From: Actinopolyspora lacussalsi | Lineage (GTDB): Bacteria; Actinomycetota; Actinomycetes; Mycobacteriales; Pseudonocardiaceae | DNA: 64,000 nucleotides | NCBI GenBank assembly: GCA_030803735.1 | Contig: JAURUC010000001.1 | Location: forward strand, 3,303,501 to 3,367,500 | Reading direction: 5' to 3' | Part shown: positions 1-7,743 of the stretch, one piece after another | How positions within the stretch are numbered: the first letter of the stretch is position 1 | Layout of the letters: every line of letters starts with the position of its first letter | Notes under the pieces: generated by a model | The model's input: only the letters and a program-made list of their open reading frames with translations | Databases searched by the model: none | Told to the model about the DNA's origin: nothing | Position numbers and translations under genes: made by a program

Positions 1-255
1 CTTCGTTCCCCTCTCTCGCTTCCAAGGACCGTCCTGCTGATCGAACCGAACACTCGCGAGTAGTGCTCACACGTCGATCACAGCCACTGGCATGTGCATG
101 CCCCGCACACAGCACGGCAAACCCACACAGTGCCACAGAGTGAGGCAGATCACGTTTATCGACCACGTCGGCGTGGGCACTGCGTTGTAGAGCCGACCCG
201 AGGAGACCTCTCCGGTTTCGGGGCGGGAGGCGGAACGATCCGATGAAGGAGTTCG

Positions 256-651
256 ATGGCAGAGATCTGGCAGAGCGAGCCCATGCGCGACTTCGCCGAG
301 CAGGTACGGCAGAGCGCGGGCATGTCCTCGGCGGACGAGGCGTCCCGCGTCGCTCGCGCCACCCTGACCACGCTGGCCGAGGCCGTCAGCGCCGGACAGG
401 TCGACGAACTCGCCGAGGGGCTGCCCGAGGAGCTGCGGAACGAACTCTCGCAGCGCAGCGGGCAGGCGCGTTCGCTGAACAAGCTCGAATTCCTGGACCG
501 CGTCAGCGGCGAGATCGCCACCACCGATCTGGAGACGACCGAGGACCAGGTCAGGGCGGTGCTGACCACGCTGCGTCAGTGGGCTCCCGCCGGCGAGACC
601 TCCGACACCGTCGAGCAGCTACCCGGCCCCATCGCCGGGCTCTTCCAGTAG
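256..651 (+). CDS. DUF2267 domain protein
   Basis: A 131-residue soluble, helical, acidic protein. Its spacing of Leu/Ala and its RxxFLDRV-like segment (about residues 73-81) match the DUF2267 family, whose members have two related helical halves and are common in actinomycetes; no biochemical role is established for them. The ATG is chosen because an AAGGAG ribosome binding site (246-251) ends four bases before it. It is monocistronic and convergent with the minus-strand T7SS cassette. Family assignment is from recognition of the overall pattern, so moderate. Confidence 0.72.
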   Translation: MAEIWQSEPMRDFAEQVRQSAGMSSADEASRVARATLTTLAEAVSAGQVDELAEGLPEELRNELSQRSGQARSLNKLEFLDRVSGEIATTDLETTEDQVRAVLTTLRQWAPAGETSDTVEQLPGPIAGLFQ

Positions 652-699
652 CGCCCCGAGTCTCCCGGGCTCAGCGGTGCCGTTCGTAGTCGTTCGTAC

Positions 700-713
700 A
701 TTTCGCGAGAAAT
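700..713. repeat. Solo dispersed palindrome, core ATTTCGCGAGAAAT
   Basis: Short palindrome in the convergent gap between the DUF2267 gene and the T7SS cassette. It matches the palindrome that forms the left part of the compound intergenic elements found near 31.6, 43.7 and 53.9 kb. Here it stands alone, without the 24-bp repeats or long hairpin. Confidence 0.7.
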
Positions 714-815
714 TTACGCGGGACTCGGCATCAGGTGATGCCGCACACCGCGAAGGAGTTCAGGCGAAAACCGTGGGGTCGCCCGATAAGGGGCTCCGTT
801 CACCGTGCCGTACTT

Positions 816-1472
816 TCAGGCGGTGTCGTCCTCGTACGGCAGCCATTCGACCGTTTCGAATATCCCCTGGGCCAGGTCCACGATGTCGGTCCAGTCCTCG
901 GTGTTGTTGCTCGTGACCGAAACCCCCAGGATGTCCGACACGGAAGGACTGGGAATCCACGCCGTGATCGCGTGATTGGTCAGCTCGACGGCTTCCTCGC
1001 CCACTTCGACGGTGCTTGGGGTGGCGGAACGGGTCACGACGGATTCACCAGCCGGGAGCTCGACCACTTCGACCTCCGTGCCCGACTGATTGCCGTAGTA
1101 CTGCTCCAGTGCGGCAACGGCGGTGTGCCGTGTGGTTCGTTCCGAGCCGAACACGAAGCAGCTGACCACGACCATCAACGGTCGTTGCGCTTCCTGGGCC
1201 GATCGGAAGACGGCGGCGGCGTTGTAGTGCGCCCCGCCCGCCTCGGCGGAGGCGCCGAGCGTCATCAGCATCGCCGCGACACCGGCCAGCCCCTGATCGA
1301 TCTCGGTGTCCTCGGGGAGCCCGAACCGGACCGCTACGGCCGAGGCGAGCGCGTGCAGCTTCTCCTCGGTCGGCTCCCCCTCGGGAAGTTCGATGAAGCC
1401 CTCGGGAAGCACCAGCGAGTAGCGGGGTACTTCCTGAGCGGTATCGGTGGCGTCGTCGGTGATGTCGGTCAT
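816..1472 (-). CDS. Unknown protein of T7SS cassette
   Basis: A 218-residue acidic protein with no signal peptide or transmembrane helix; I do not recognise the family. The start is the ATG whose ATGA overlaps the stop of the upstream membrane-protein gene by four bases, which shows translational coupling. It is the last gene of a cassette that begins with a WXG100-like protein and a T7SS-type secreted protein. Cytosolic proteins in that position are often chaperones, EspG-like export factors or immunity proteins, but nothing in the sequence decides between these. Confidence 0.8.
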   Translation of the reverse strand: MTDITDDATDTAQEVPRYSLVLPEGFIELPEGEPTEEKLHALASAVAVRFGLPEDTEIDQGLAGVAAMLMTLGASAEAGGAHYNAAAVFRSAQEAQRPLMVVVSCFVFGSERTTRHTAVAALEQYYGNQSGTEVEVVELPAGESVVTRSATPSTVEVGEEAVELTNHAITAWIPSPSVSDILGVSVTSNNTEDWTDIVDLAQGIFETVEWLPYEDDTA

Positions 1473-2095
1473 CGCGGTTCGTTGTTCCAGGTGGCGTTGA
1501 CGAAGCGGGTAATGAGCTTGCGTTCCTCGATGGTGGGGCAGAAGTACGCCCGGCAACCGTCCGGCCAGGCGACCTCGATGCTCTGCTGCGAGGCGTGGTG
1601 GAACCGGACCGAGGAGGACTCGTCGCTCTGCCACACCACACGCGGCGGCTTGTCCGGCTTGTTGAGCACCACCACCGCCACCCGCGAGTGGGAAACCACC
1701 AGCCACAACCGGCGCTGCGTGCGTTTCACCGTGTCGATCAACGAGGTCGGGCCGGGATTGCTCTTCGAACCGGAGACGGAGATGACGCCCGTTTTCTTTT
1801 CCTTTTTGGGTTTTTCCTTAACTACTCCGAACACTTCTAGCCACTCACGAATAACTCCGAAAGCAACAATGATCGGACTCAGGACAAAAAAAGCAACAGG
1901 AGCGAAAACACTAAACCAGGCGGGCTTTGTACCAAATTCCTGACGGCCAGCAAAATTTTCCAGATCAAATCTTTCCCATTTAAAATAGATAGCCTGGCAG
2001 TGCTCACCCCAAGAGTTTACCCCCCACTCATCGATAAACTTTCGCACTTGCTCGTGACCAGTAGGTTCGTGGTCAGCATTATTCGCAACCGTCAT
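1469..2095 (-). CDS. Single-pass membrane protein of T7SS cassette
   Basis: A 208-residue protein with about 57 polar residues, one clear hydrophobic helix (about 60-82, ending before a Lys-rich stretch KEKPKKEKK) and a basic C-terminal domain. The DNA of its first half is AT-rich with T and A tracts (about 1790-1960), unlike its neighbours. It starts nine bases after the stop of the T7SS-secreted protein gene and overlaps the next gene by four bases. Position, membrane anchor and base composition suggest it could be the immunity protein or a co-acquired partner of the upstream secreted protein; this is inference. Confidence 0.8.
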   Translation of the reverse strand: MTVANNADHEPTGHEQVRKFIDEWGVNSWGEHCQAIYFKWERFDLENFAGRQEFGTKPAWFSVFAPVAFFVLSPIIVAFGVIREWLEVFGVVKEKPKKEKKTGVISVSGSKSNPGPTSLIDTVKRTQRRLWLVVSHSRVAVVVLNKPDKPPRVVWQSDESSSVRFHHASQQSIEVAWPDGCRAYFCPTIEERKLITRFVNATWNNEPR

Positions 2096-2104
2096 CGAAC
2101 AACC

Positions 2105-3427
2105 TCATCCAAGTTTCCGCTGCACGTAGGACTCAGCCTGACTCGAAGCATGCTGCAATCCTTCGTTGATAGCCACCTTCTTGACCGACTCCACACCACT
2201 CCCCGCAAGAATCCCAACGGCAGAGAACGGATCTTTCACTTCAACCCCGGGGAACTTGTTCAGCAAATCAACCGACTTCGCGTGCGTGAACGTAGCCGCA
2301 TTTTGGATCGCCTCAGTGGGCTTCGCCATGAGCTCCGCGTTGGTCACAGGGGTTATATCGACTTTCCCTTCGACACCTGTGGCATTCTTAATCACTCTTG
2401 AATCTACGGTGACTTTTCCTGTCCCAGTTACGATATCGCCCATTTTACCGAGCTTGCTCGGTATTTTGGACGCCGAGGCGACTCTTCCTGCCTGTGACGC
2501 CGCGTTCTTCGCACCGGCGACGAGGCGCCCACCGGGAATGACTCCGATGGCGTCCATACCGATCTTTCCCCAGGAGACATCGGCACCACCGGCCTTGGCC
2601 AGCGCGTTGGTTCCCAGCGCGGCGGCGCTGACGGTTATGGCGGCGGCCGAGGTGACCGCGTTGACTCCTGGGATCCAGGAGGTCGCGATCGCGACGACAC
2701 CGAGCACCGTGCTCACGGTGCTGAGCACGTCGCCGATCTGTTTCAGGAGCTCGGCGTGGTCCTCGACCCACTGCCAGGCCCGGTCCGCCACCTCGCTGAT
2801 GCTCTCGCCGAGTTCTTCGAGCGCGTTGCCGAGACGTTCCAGCAGGCCGGGTTTCTCCGGAGCCTCGTCGGTGGCGCGGCGTAACGCGTTCTCCACCTGC
2901 TTGGCGAGCTCTTCGTGCTGGGCGAGCAGCCGCTTGGCCTGGTCCAGGATCGCTTGCAGCTCGTTGTCGGCCTCACGCAACGTCGCCTGCGCGGCGTCCA
3001 GTCGGCGCTGTGCCTGCTGCAAGGACTCCTGGTCCGGGAACCGCTGGTTGGCCAGGTTCAGATCCGGATTCGACTCCGCCTCGCGGAGACGTTTTCGCGC
3101 GGCGGCGGCCTTGGCTTCGTAGTCCCGTGCTCGTTGCTGGAACGAGCTCAGGTCGTGCGACCACCGCGTGAGCGTCCGTGAGGCGTCACCGAGCGAACGG
3201 TGCGCCTGCTGCAGGTACTTGGGTAATTCGCCCACGGTGTCCTGGAACGCCTCGGCGGCCTTGCCCTGCCACAGCCCTTCCTGACTGCTGATCTTCGACA
3301 GCGCCTCGTGGGCGCTTCCCATCCTGGTGGCCACGTTCCCGAGGTCGGTGGCCACCGACTCGACCGTGGCGACGGTTCCGGGGGCGGGATCGAAGCCCAG
3401 TGCCGGGTACTCGGAGTTTCCGCTCAT
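2105..3427 (-). CDS. Putative T7SS-secreted polymorphic protein
   Basis: A 440-residue protein. The N terminus (LGFDPAPG at 10-17, then a helical hairpin with WQGKAAEAF at 53-61) matches the putative T7SS secretion-signal domain found on actinobacterial polymorphic toxins. Residues about 100-190 are Ala/Gln/Glu-rich and probably coiled coil. A Gly/Ala/Val-rich hydrophobic segment (about 225-280) follows, then a variable C terminus of about 140 residues that I cannot assign and whose DNA is less GC-rich. The ATG is preferred over an upstream in-frame start because AAGGAC lies just before it. Likely exported by ESX/T7SS with the WXG100-like protein encoded 81 bases upstream. Whether the C terminus is toxic is unknown. 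Confidence 0.8.
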   Translation of the reverse strand: MSGNSEYPALGFDPAPGTVATVESVATDLGNVATRMGSAHEALSKISSQEGLWQGKAAEAFQDTVGELPKYLQQAHRSLGDASRTLTRWSHDLSSFQQRARDYEAKAAAARKRLREAESNPDLNLANQRFPDQESLQQAQRRLDAAQATLREADNELQAILDQAKRLLAQHEELAKQVENALRRATDEAPEKPGLLERLGNALEELGESISEVADRAWQWVEDHAELLKQIGDVLSTVSTVLGVVAIATSWIPGVNAVTSAAAITVSAAALGTNALAKAGGADVSWGKIGMDAIGVIPGGRLVAGAKNAASQAGRVASASKIPSKLGKMGDIVTGTGKVTVDSRVIKNATGVEGKVDITPVTNAELMAKPTEAIQNAATFTHAKSVDLLNKFPGVEVKDPFSAVGILAGSGVESVKKVAINEGLQHASSQAESYVQRKLG

Positions 3428-3508
3428 TGTCGTCCTTGTAAGCACTCGTCCAGGTTGTCGATCATTCGATCCACCGGCTCGATATGTCCACTGTGTTCTC
3501 CGCGGGCG

Positions 3509-3895
3509 TCACTGTCCCGCCATACGTTGCTCGATGGCGGACATCTCACCCTGCGACTCCTGCGATCCCTGTCCTCCGGAGCCGTCTGAGGAAGACTGCT
3601 GCGAGACAGCGGAGGCGAGCAGTGAAACGACCTCCTGTTCGAGCTTGGCGTAGGTCTCGCGTGCCGACCCCAACGCGTCGCTGGTGGCCTTCGCCCCCTC
3701 GGCGATCTTCTCGATGCCGTGCGACCAGCGTTCCCGGAACCCCTCGCTGGCATCGTCGATGCCGGGGCTGCCCAGGTCGCGACCTCTGGCATCGCCGAGC
3801 GCCCTGTTCGCCGCTGTGATGTCGTCTGCGGCGTGGTCCAGATCGCTGATCAGCCTCGTCAGTTTCTCGATGTCGACGCGATAACCGTCACCCAC
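3509..3895 (-). CDS. WXG100/ESAT-6-like small helical protein
   Basis: A 128-residue protein starting at a GTG with a strong GGGGAGGA site four bases upstream; a longer upstream frame lacks any site. It reads as an ESX-type helical hairpin: amphipathic helices at about 7-35 and 55-100, with a turn near FRERWSHG, and a Gln/Ser/Gly-rich tail. A canonical WXG turn is not present, so it is WXG-like rather than a classic member. It is the first gene of the cassette, and such proteins normally pair with the larger T7SS substrate encoded next. Confidence 0.75.
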   Translation of the reverse strand: MGDGYRVDIEKLTRLISDLDHAADDITAANRALGDARGRDLGSPGIDDASEGFRERWSHGIEKIAEGAKATSDALGSARETYAKLEQEVVSLLASAVSQQSSSDGSGGQGSQESQGEMSAIEQRMAGQ

Positions 3896-4289
3896 GAAGT
3901 CCTCCCCGAACGAACGATCGTCGCTTCGGCAACGTAGCAATCCCGTAAGCCGCTCGGGGGCGAAACGAGACATCCGGTGCCCCGCAGCACCAAGCGGAGG
4001 AATCCACGCAACGATGCGGCACCGCCGGTTGTGGACACGGGGAACCGAAACGGGGGTGCGGGAGTTCGGAGCGTTCTGGTGGGCCCGCCCGGCCGGGTGG
4101 GAGCGGGGAGGGAGGCCCGGCCGGGCGGGGTTTGGTGGTGGCGGTGCGTACATTTCGTGGGAAATCGACGCCCCGCCACCAGGCCCGGGGTGTCTCGGCG
4201 GTTGTCGGGGTTGGCCGAAAGCACACGGCCGGGCCGGTCTGGGTGAAAAGGGATTGTGGGGGACGCGCTGGTCTAGCGGTGGTGTTCAG
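3896..4289. other. Intergenic region upstream of T7SS cassette
   Basis: About 390 bases without a convincing gene. It should hold the promoter of the WXG100-like gene. At 4152-4165 lies a degenerate form of the dispersed palindrome (ATTTCGTGGGAAAT). The rest is GC-rich and featureless to my reading. Confidence 0.5.
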
Positions 4290-4703
4290 TTAGAGGCGGT
4301 GCAGGCCGTCGAGGACGCGGCGCAGGAGTGCCAGTTCGGGGTGCTCTGTCCCGCCCGGATCGGTCACGGGATCAAGTGCCGTGGGGCTGGTCGTCAGGGT
4401 GGGACTTGGTGCTGCTGGTTGCGCCGGAATCGGGTTCGGGAGCACCGGGGCCGGTGGGTCGAGCCGGAACAGGTGCGGATGCTCGTCCGGGTCGCACAGC
4501 GGCCAGCCGATCAGCTCGGTGGTGGGGCGTTCGTCCCGGAAATAGTGCTCCAGCCGCAGTGCGGCCAGCCGTCTGGCGGCCGGGCCGCTGCCGCCCGCGT
4601 GGCGGGGCCGGTAGCTCGCCCGGTTGCCCCAGCCGCCCAGCACGATCGCCGTGGCGGCCAGCACCACGGCGGTGGTCAGCAGCATCGCCGGATGCGTACT
4701 CAT
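4290..4703 (-). CDS. Small membrane-anchored protein, unknown
   Basis: A 137-residue protein with one N-terminal hydrophobic helix (about 8-24) followed by a basic and then proline-rich, probably disordered cytoplasmic or surface domain. No known domain is recognised. Its ATG overlaps the stop of the upstream gene by four bases, so it is the last gene of a three-gene translationally coupled operon. It has a counterpart in neither of the two other membrane genes nearby. Confidence 0.7.
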   Translation of the reverse strand: MSTHPAMLLTTAVVLAATAIVLGGWGNRASYRPRHAGGSGPAARRLAALRLEHYFRDERPTTELIGWPLCDPDEHPHLFRLDPPAPVLPNPIPAQPAAPSPTLTTSPTALDPVTDPGGTEHPELALLRRVLDGLHRL

Positions 4704-4948
4704 TCCGCATCACCCCGCCTGCGGAACTCGTCCGGGTCGATCGAACCCGACTCCGGCGGCTGGCCGCCACCGAAGGCCAGCCCGGCGGCGTAGTCACGCA
4801 GCTCATCCGACAGTCGCTGCAGCACCCCGGCCAGTTCGGCGCACTGCCTCGGGGTGGCCTGCCGGGCCGGGATGTCGTAGGAAGCCTGCTCCAGCTTCCA
4901 CTGCTCGTGGGCCAGCCACATGCCCAACCTGCCCGCGTAGCTGGTCAT
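4700..4948 (-). CDS. Small soluble protein, unknown
   Basis: An 82-residue acidic helical protein. The segment ATPRQCAELAGVLQRLSDEL (about 31-50) reads as one amphipathic helix. Both its start and its stop overlap neighbouring genes by four bases, which is the main support that it is real. Function unknown; it may work with the 74-residue protein encoded before it. Confidence 0.7.
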   Translation of the reverse strand: MTSYAGRLGMWLAHEQWKLEQASYDIPARQATPRQCAELAGVLQRLSDELRDYAAGLAFGGGQPPESGSIDPDEFRRRGDAE

Positions 4949-5169
4949 CGAGCATCACTTCCAGTCCGCACCGCCGCGGTCAGCACATCCCGCAGCTCGA
5001 CGGCCTGCTCGACCGTCCACACCGTCCGGTGAAACACCGTCGGCGTCTCGACCCGAATCACCTCCGGCGTCCACCGCGAGATCCACACCAGCAGCGACGA
5101 CGACCACCCCGACTCGTTGCCACACCACACCCGAACACCCGGATGACGCACCTCATATCTCTCCGACAT
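4945..5169 (-). CDS. Small protein, first gene of three-gene operon
   Basis: A 74-residue protein with many Trp and Val and a C-terminal helix (VEQAVELRDVLTAAVR). The ATG at 5169 is preferred to the upstream in-frame one because AAAGGTGG sits seven bases before it. It faces an XRE/DUF5753 regulator across a short divergent promoter with repeated TCCGGAGACAT motifs. Small proteins beside Scr1-type regulators are frequent in actinomycetes, but no function is known to me for this one. Confidence 0.7.
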   Translation of the reverse strand: MSERYEVRHPGVRVWCGNESGWSSSLLVWISRWTPEVIRVETPTVFHRTVWTVEQAVELRDVLTAAVRTGSDAR

Positions 5170-5190
5170 GGCACAACCACCTTTCTTGGT

Positions 5191-5220
5191 TCCGGAGACA
5201 TAATCCGTCTCCGGAGACAT
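5191..5220. promoter_or_regulatory. Candidate operator: two TCCGGAGACAT direct repeats
   Basis: TCCGGAGACAT occurs at 5191-5201 and again at 5210-5220, 19 bases apart, about two helical turns. The repeats lie in the divergent promoter between the small-gene operon and the XRE regulator, so they are a natural binding site for that regulator. Binding is inferred from position only. Confidence 0.5.
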
Positions 5221-5281
5221 ATGGGGCAATCCCTCGATCAGGCGGCAATGAACGAGATGCTGCGGCAGCTAGGCTTGGTGC

Positions 5282-6136
5282 ATGCCCGGAGACGTGGAGC
5301 ATCACTCACCGCAGGCTCGATTGCTCGGCGCGGAACTTCGTGAACTGCGCAAAGAAGCCGGTATCCCCGTTCGAGAACTGGCGAAGCGCGTCCAGCTGGG
5401 ACATGCCGCTGTCTCCCGCTACGAGACAGGAGTTCGTTCGCCCTCCCGCGATCTTCTGGCGCGACTACTGGTGGAGCTTGGCGCTTCCGGCGAGCGCTAC
5501 GACGAACTCATGGAGCTACAGCGGCGTGCTTCCGAACCGAACTTGATCGGCGACAGTCGTTCGGGCCTGCACAAGCACCTGCTGAACCTGGCGGAGTTCG
5601 AACGCACAGCCACTCGGATCGTGCACATCGCACCACTGGTGATCCCCGGGCCGTTGCAGACACGCTCCTACGCCGAAGAGATCATGGCGAGCTTGTCCGG
5701 CGAAGAACGTCACCTCCGAGTCGAACTCAGGATGGCACGCAGTAGCGAGGTACTCAGCACCCGCAAACTCAACGCGATCATCTGCGAACGCGTGCTGCAC
5801 GATGACATCGGCGGACAGGGAGTGCTCGCCGAACAACTACGCCATCTGGTCACCACGGCATCGAACTCGAACGCCACCATCCGGATACTTCCCGAACGGC
5901 TACAACGCTGGACACTGGCCCACAACGGTTCGTTCGTGCTGTTCGAGTTCCCGAAGGCATCACCGATCATTCACTTGGAACACTACCGTGGCCCCGCCTT
6001 CATCTATGACCAGAAAGACGTTGAGGCATACCGCAAAGCGCTGGATAACCTCACGGACGCCGCCATGAGCCCCGATGAATCACTCCAGCTCATGGACACG
6101 ATCGCGGAACAGACGGAAGGAAACACCCCAGCATGA
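5282..6136 (+). CDS. XRE-family regulator with DUF5753 (Scr1-type)
   Basis: A 284-residue protein. Residues about 14-66 form a helix-turn-helix of the XRE type (LRKEAGIPVRELAKRV then AAVSRYETG). Residues about 95-275 match DUF5753, the ligand-like domain of the actinomycete Scr1 antitoxin-like regulators. The stop overlaps the start of a DUF397 gene by four bases, the usual partnership of this family, which includes development regulators such as WhiJ-like systems. It probably represses its own divergent promoter. Family assignment is secure; the signal sensed is unknown. Confidence 0.92.
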   Translation: MPGDVEHHSPQARLLGAELRELRKEAGIPVRELAKRVQLGHAAVSRYETGVRSPSRDLLARLLVELGASGERYDELMELQRRASEPNLIGDSRSGLHKHLLNLAEFERTATRIVHIAPLVIPGPLQTRSYAEEIMASLSGEERHLRVELRMARSSEVLSTRKLNAIICERVLHDDIGGQGVLAEQLRHLVTTASNSNATIRILPERLQRWTLAHNGSFVLFEFPKASPIIHLEHYRGPAFIYDQKDVEAYRKALDNLTDAAMSPDESLQLMDTIAEQTEGNTPA

Positions 6137-6321
6137 CGGCACCGACGAACTGGCGGAAATCCAGCCGTTCCAACCCCAACGACTCCTGCGTCGAAATCGG
6201 CCGCACGCACGAAGGCGCGGCAGTACGCGACACCAAGGACCGCGCGGCCGGATACTTCACCACCACCGGCCAGCAGTGGGACACGTTCATCAACGCGGTG
6301 AAAACCAACCGCTTCGACTGA
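6133..6321 (+). CDS. DUF397 domain protein
   Basis: A 62-residue protein with the DUF397 layout: WRKSSRS near the start, SCVEIG, then VRDTKD and a C-terminal AFINAVK-like helix. DUF397 proteins are small partners of DUF5753 XRE regulators in actinomycetes and may act as the second half of a toxin-antitoxin-like switch. It is translationally coupled to the regulator by an ATGA overlap. Its last two thirds are nearly identical at DNA level to a second DUF397 gene 1,617 bases downstream. Confidence 0.92.
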   Translation: MTAPTNWRKSSRSNPNDSCVEIGRTHEGAAVRDTKDRAAGYFTTTGQQWDTFINAVKTNRFD

Positions 6322-6340
6322 ACCCCAGCGAACGAACATA

Positions 6341-6373
6341 GCGCCTCCGGAACAGCACTCCGGAGGCGCTTTT
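6341..6373 (+). terminator. Rho-independent terminator after DUF397 gene
   Basis: An 11-bp perfect stem (GCGCCTCCGGA at 6341-6351 with its complement at 6359-6369), a 7-base loop, and a run of four T. It lies 20 bases after the DUF397 stop and is duplicated at 7958-7990. Confidence 0.88.
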
Positions 6374-6377
6374 GCTA

Positions 6378-6648
6378 TCCAAGTCCCCGCGTGCGCGGGG
6401 TTACCCAGACAACTGCGATGCCAGCGAAGCCACTCTGGGTCCATCCCCGCGTGCGCGGGGCCTACGCGGTAGTACTGATCTCTCCCGTTTGATCTTCCGG
6501 TCCATCCCCGCGTGCGCGGGGCCTACCCAGGGGATGAGATCGACCTTCCCGATATGGACGGTCCATCCCCGCGTGCGCGGGGCCTACCCAGGGGATGAGA
6601 TCGACCTTCCCGATATGGACGGTCCATCCCCGCGTGCGCGGGGCCTAC
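6378..6648 (-). CRISPR. Type I-E-like CRISPR array, five repeats
   Basis: Five repeats of 28 bases with core TCCCCGCGTGCGCGGGG start at 6378, 6438, 6499, 6560 and 6621, at a 60-61 base period. Spacers are 32-33 bases. The repeat read on the minus strand has the GTAG...GGGGATGGACC form of actinobacterial type I-E repeats. The first repeat is degenerate at both ends (TTACC instead of CCTAC on the right, a different left end), so the leader should be on the right and transcription on the minus strand. Spacers three (6527-6559) and four (6588-6620) are identical. No cas gene lies in the window. Confidence 0.93.
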
Positions 6649-6725
6649 ACTCACTGCGCTGGGATTCTAGCGGAGTGAAAGCGCTGTGAACATCACTCCG
6701 TCACACCTCATCGGACAGAACCGAC
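6649..6725 (-). promoter_or_regulatory. Putative CRISPR leader flank
   Basis: The 77 bases between the intact terminal repeat and the stop codon of the DUF3558 gene. On repeat orientation and degeneracy this is the leader side. It is short, not AT-rich, and a close copy of about 67 bases follows the solo repeat at 8023-8089. If the leader promoter is longer it must lie inside the end of the DUF3558 gene. Confidence 0.4.
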
Positions 6726-7328
6726 TCACTCCGCGGCAGGCCACGAGGGCAACGACAGCCGGAGAGCCTTCTTCGCCAACGCACACGGGTCGGCGCTTCC
6801 GGGATCGTCCGACGGGACAGTCGCGAACGACTGCACGAGTTGATCCTCCTGCACGGCGACGTGCATCCCGCACGACCCGGACTCCATCGGCTTGACCTTG
6901 TTGGACCGAATCCCGGGGTACCCGTGCACCGTTATCCGTTCGAAGTCGACGTACTCCGACTCGTGCTCGTAGTAGGTATCCAGCGAGCGATTTACTACAG
7001 GCGACAATGCAATCGCGGTAAAATCTTCCTGACTCTTCCAGGTGCAGTTGTCGGTCTGGGTAGCTCCGAGAACGTTGTCTCTCTTCTTGCCGTCTGGCTG
7101 AACCCCGAGTTGTGCAGCGGCCTTCTTGGGCAGGAGTTCGCACACCCCCACAGCCGTCGCATCTTTAGGATTCGCGATCGCCGAATCGGAGGACGACTCC
7201 GACGAGGACGCACTCTTGCCCGTGGTGGTTCCCGCCGAGTCCCCGTTCTGCTCCGCCGAACCGGACGAACAGCCGGCCAACACCACGCTCAGCAACACAC
7301 CGCCCGCGACGACAGCACCACGCCGCAT
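6726..7328 (-). CDS. DUF3558 lipoprotein
   Basis: A 200-residue predicted lipoprotein: signal peptide with lipobox LAGC (cysteine at about 18), a Ser/Gly-rich spacer to about 48, then a domain with the DUF3558 pattern: VCELLPKKAAAQLG, a Cys-Thr-Trp segment, and two later cysteines (SCGMHV and DPCALAKKAL). DUF3558 proteins are surface lipoproteins of actinomycetes with unknown ligands. The ATG at 7328 is chosen for the signal peptide and a GGAGTGGG site; a longer frame upstream lacks both. Its 3' end abuts the CRISPR leader side. Confidence 0.88.
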   Translation of the reverse strand: MRRGAVVAGGVLLSVVLAGCSSGSAEQNGDSAGTTTGKSASSSESSSDSAIANPKDATAVGVCELLPKKAAAQLGVQPDGKKRDNVLGATQTDNCTWKSQEDFTAIALSPVVNRSLDTYYEHESEYVDFERITVHGYPGIRSNKVKPMESGSCGMHVAVQEDQLVQSFATVPSDDPGSADPCALAKKALRLSLPSWPAAE

Positions 7329-7499
7329 CCCACTCCACGCACTTCGCACGATCTCAGCTCCGCCTCTCGGTATCCCGCTGCGCCACCGAAGCATTCTCCT
7401 CGGCCAGCCGATCAAACGAGTCGGGTCTCCTTGCTGGGAGCCTGGTCATGCGCGAAGGGCGGCGCACGCATCCACTACGAACATTTCAGGGGTGGCAAC

Positions 7500-7664
7500 G
7501 TGCACGAATCGAGCGACATCCCGACGGATCAACGCTGGTTCTGGATGCCGGAGTGGCAATCGGGCGAAGCCGAAGCCACTCAACAGATCGCCGATGGCGA
7601 GTGCTCCGAAGCCTTCACCAGCGCGGCAGAGCTGTTCGCCGCCATCGACGACGAGTCGACGTGA
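7500..7664 (+). pseudogene. Antitoxin-like C-terminal fragment
   Basis: A 54-residue frame starting at GTG after AGGGGTGG. It contains WFWMPEWQ-EAEA--IA-GE and ends in an acidic helix (AAELFAAIDDEST). This pattern resembles the C terminus of actinobacterial AbrB/MazE-type antitoxins, where WxWTPEWQxGExEA follows the DNA-binding part. The N-terminal DNA-binding half is absent and no toxin follows, so it is either a fragment or a free-standing small antitoxin. Recognition is from memory of the family pattern; treat as tentative. Confidence 0.5.
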
Positions 7665-7743
7665 GACAGCGCGGACAGATCACCACGATCAACAACCACG
7701 AGCGTGGAATTCGTAGCGACATCGCCGAGGGACTGGAGAAAAA

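Noticed and set aside
1..255. Search for a gene or RNA at the left edge
   Set aside because: No frame or structure could be supported; only a ribosome site for the DUF2267 gene is clear.
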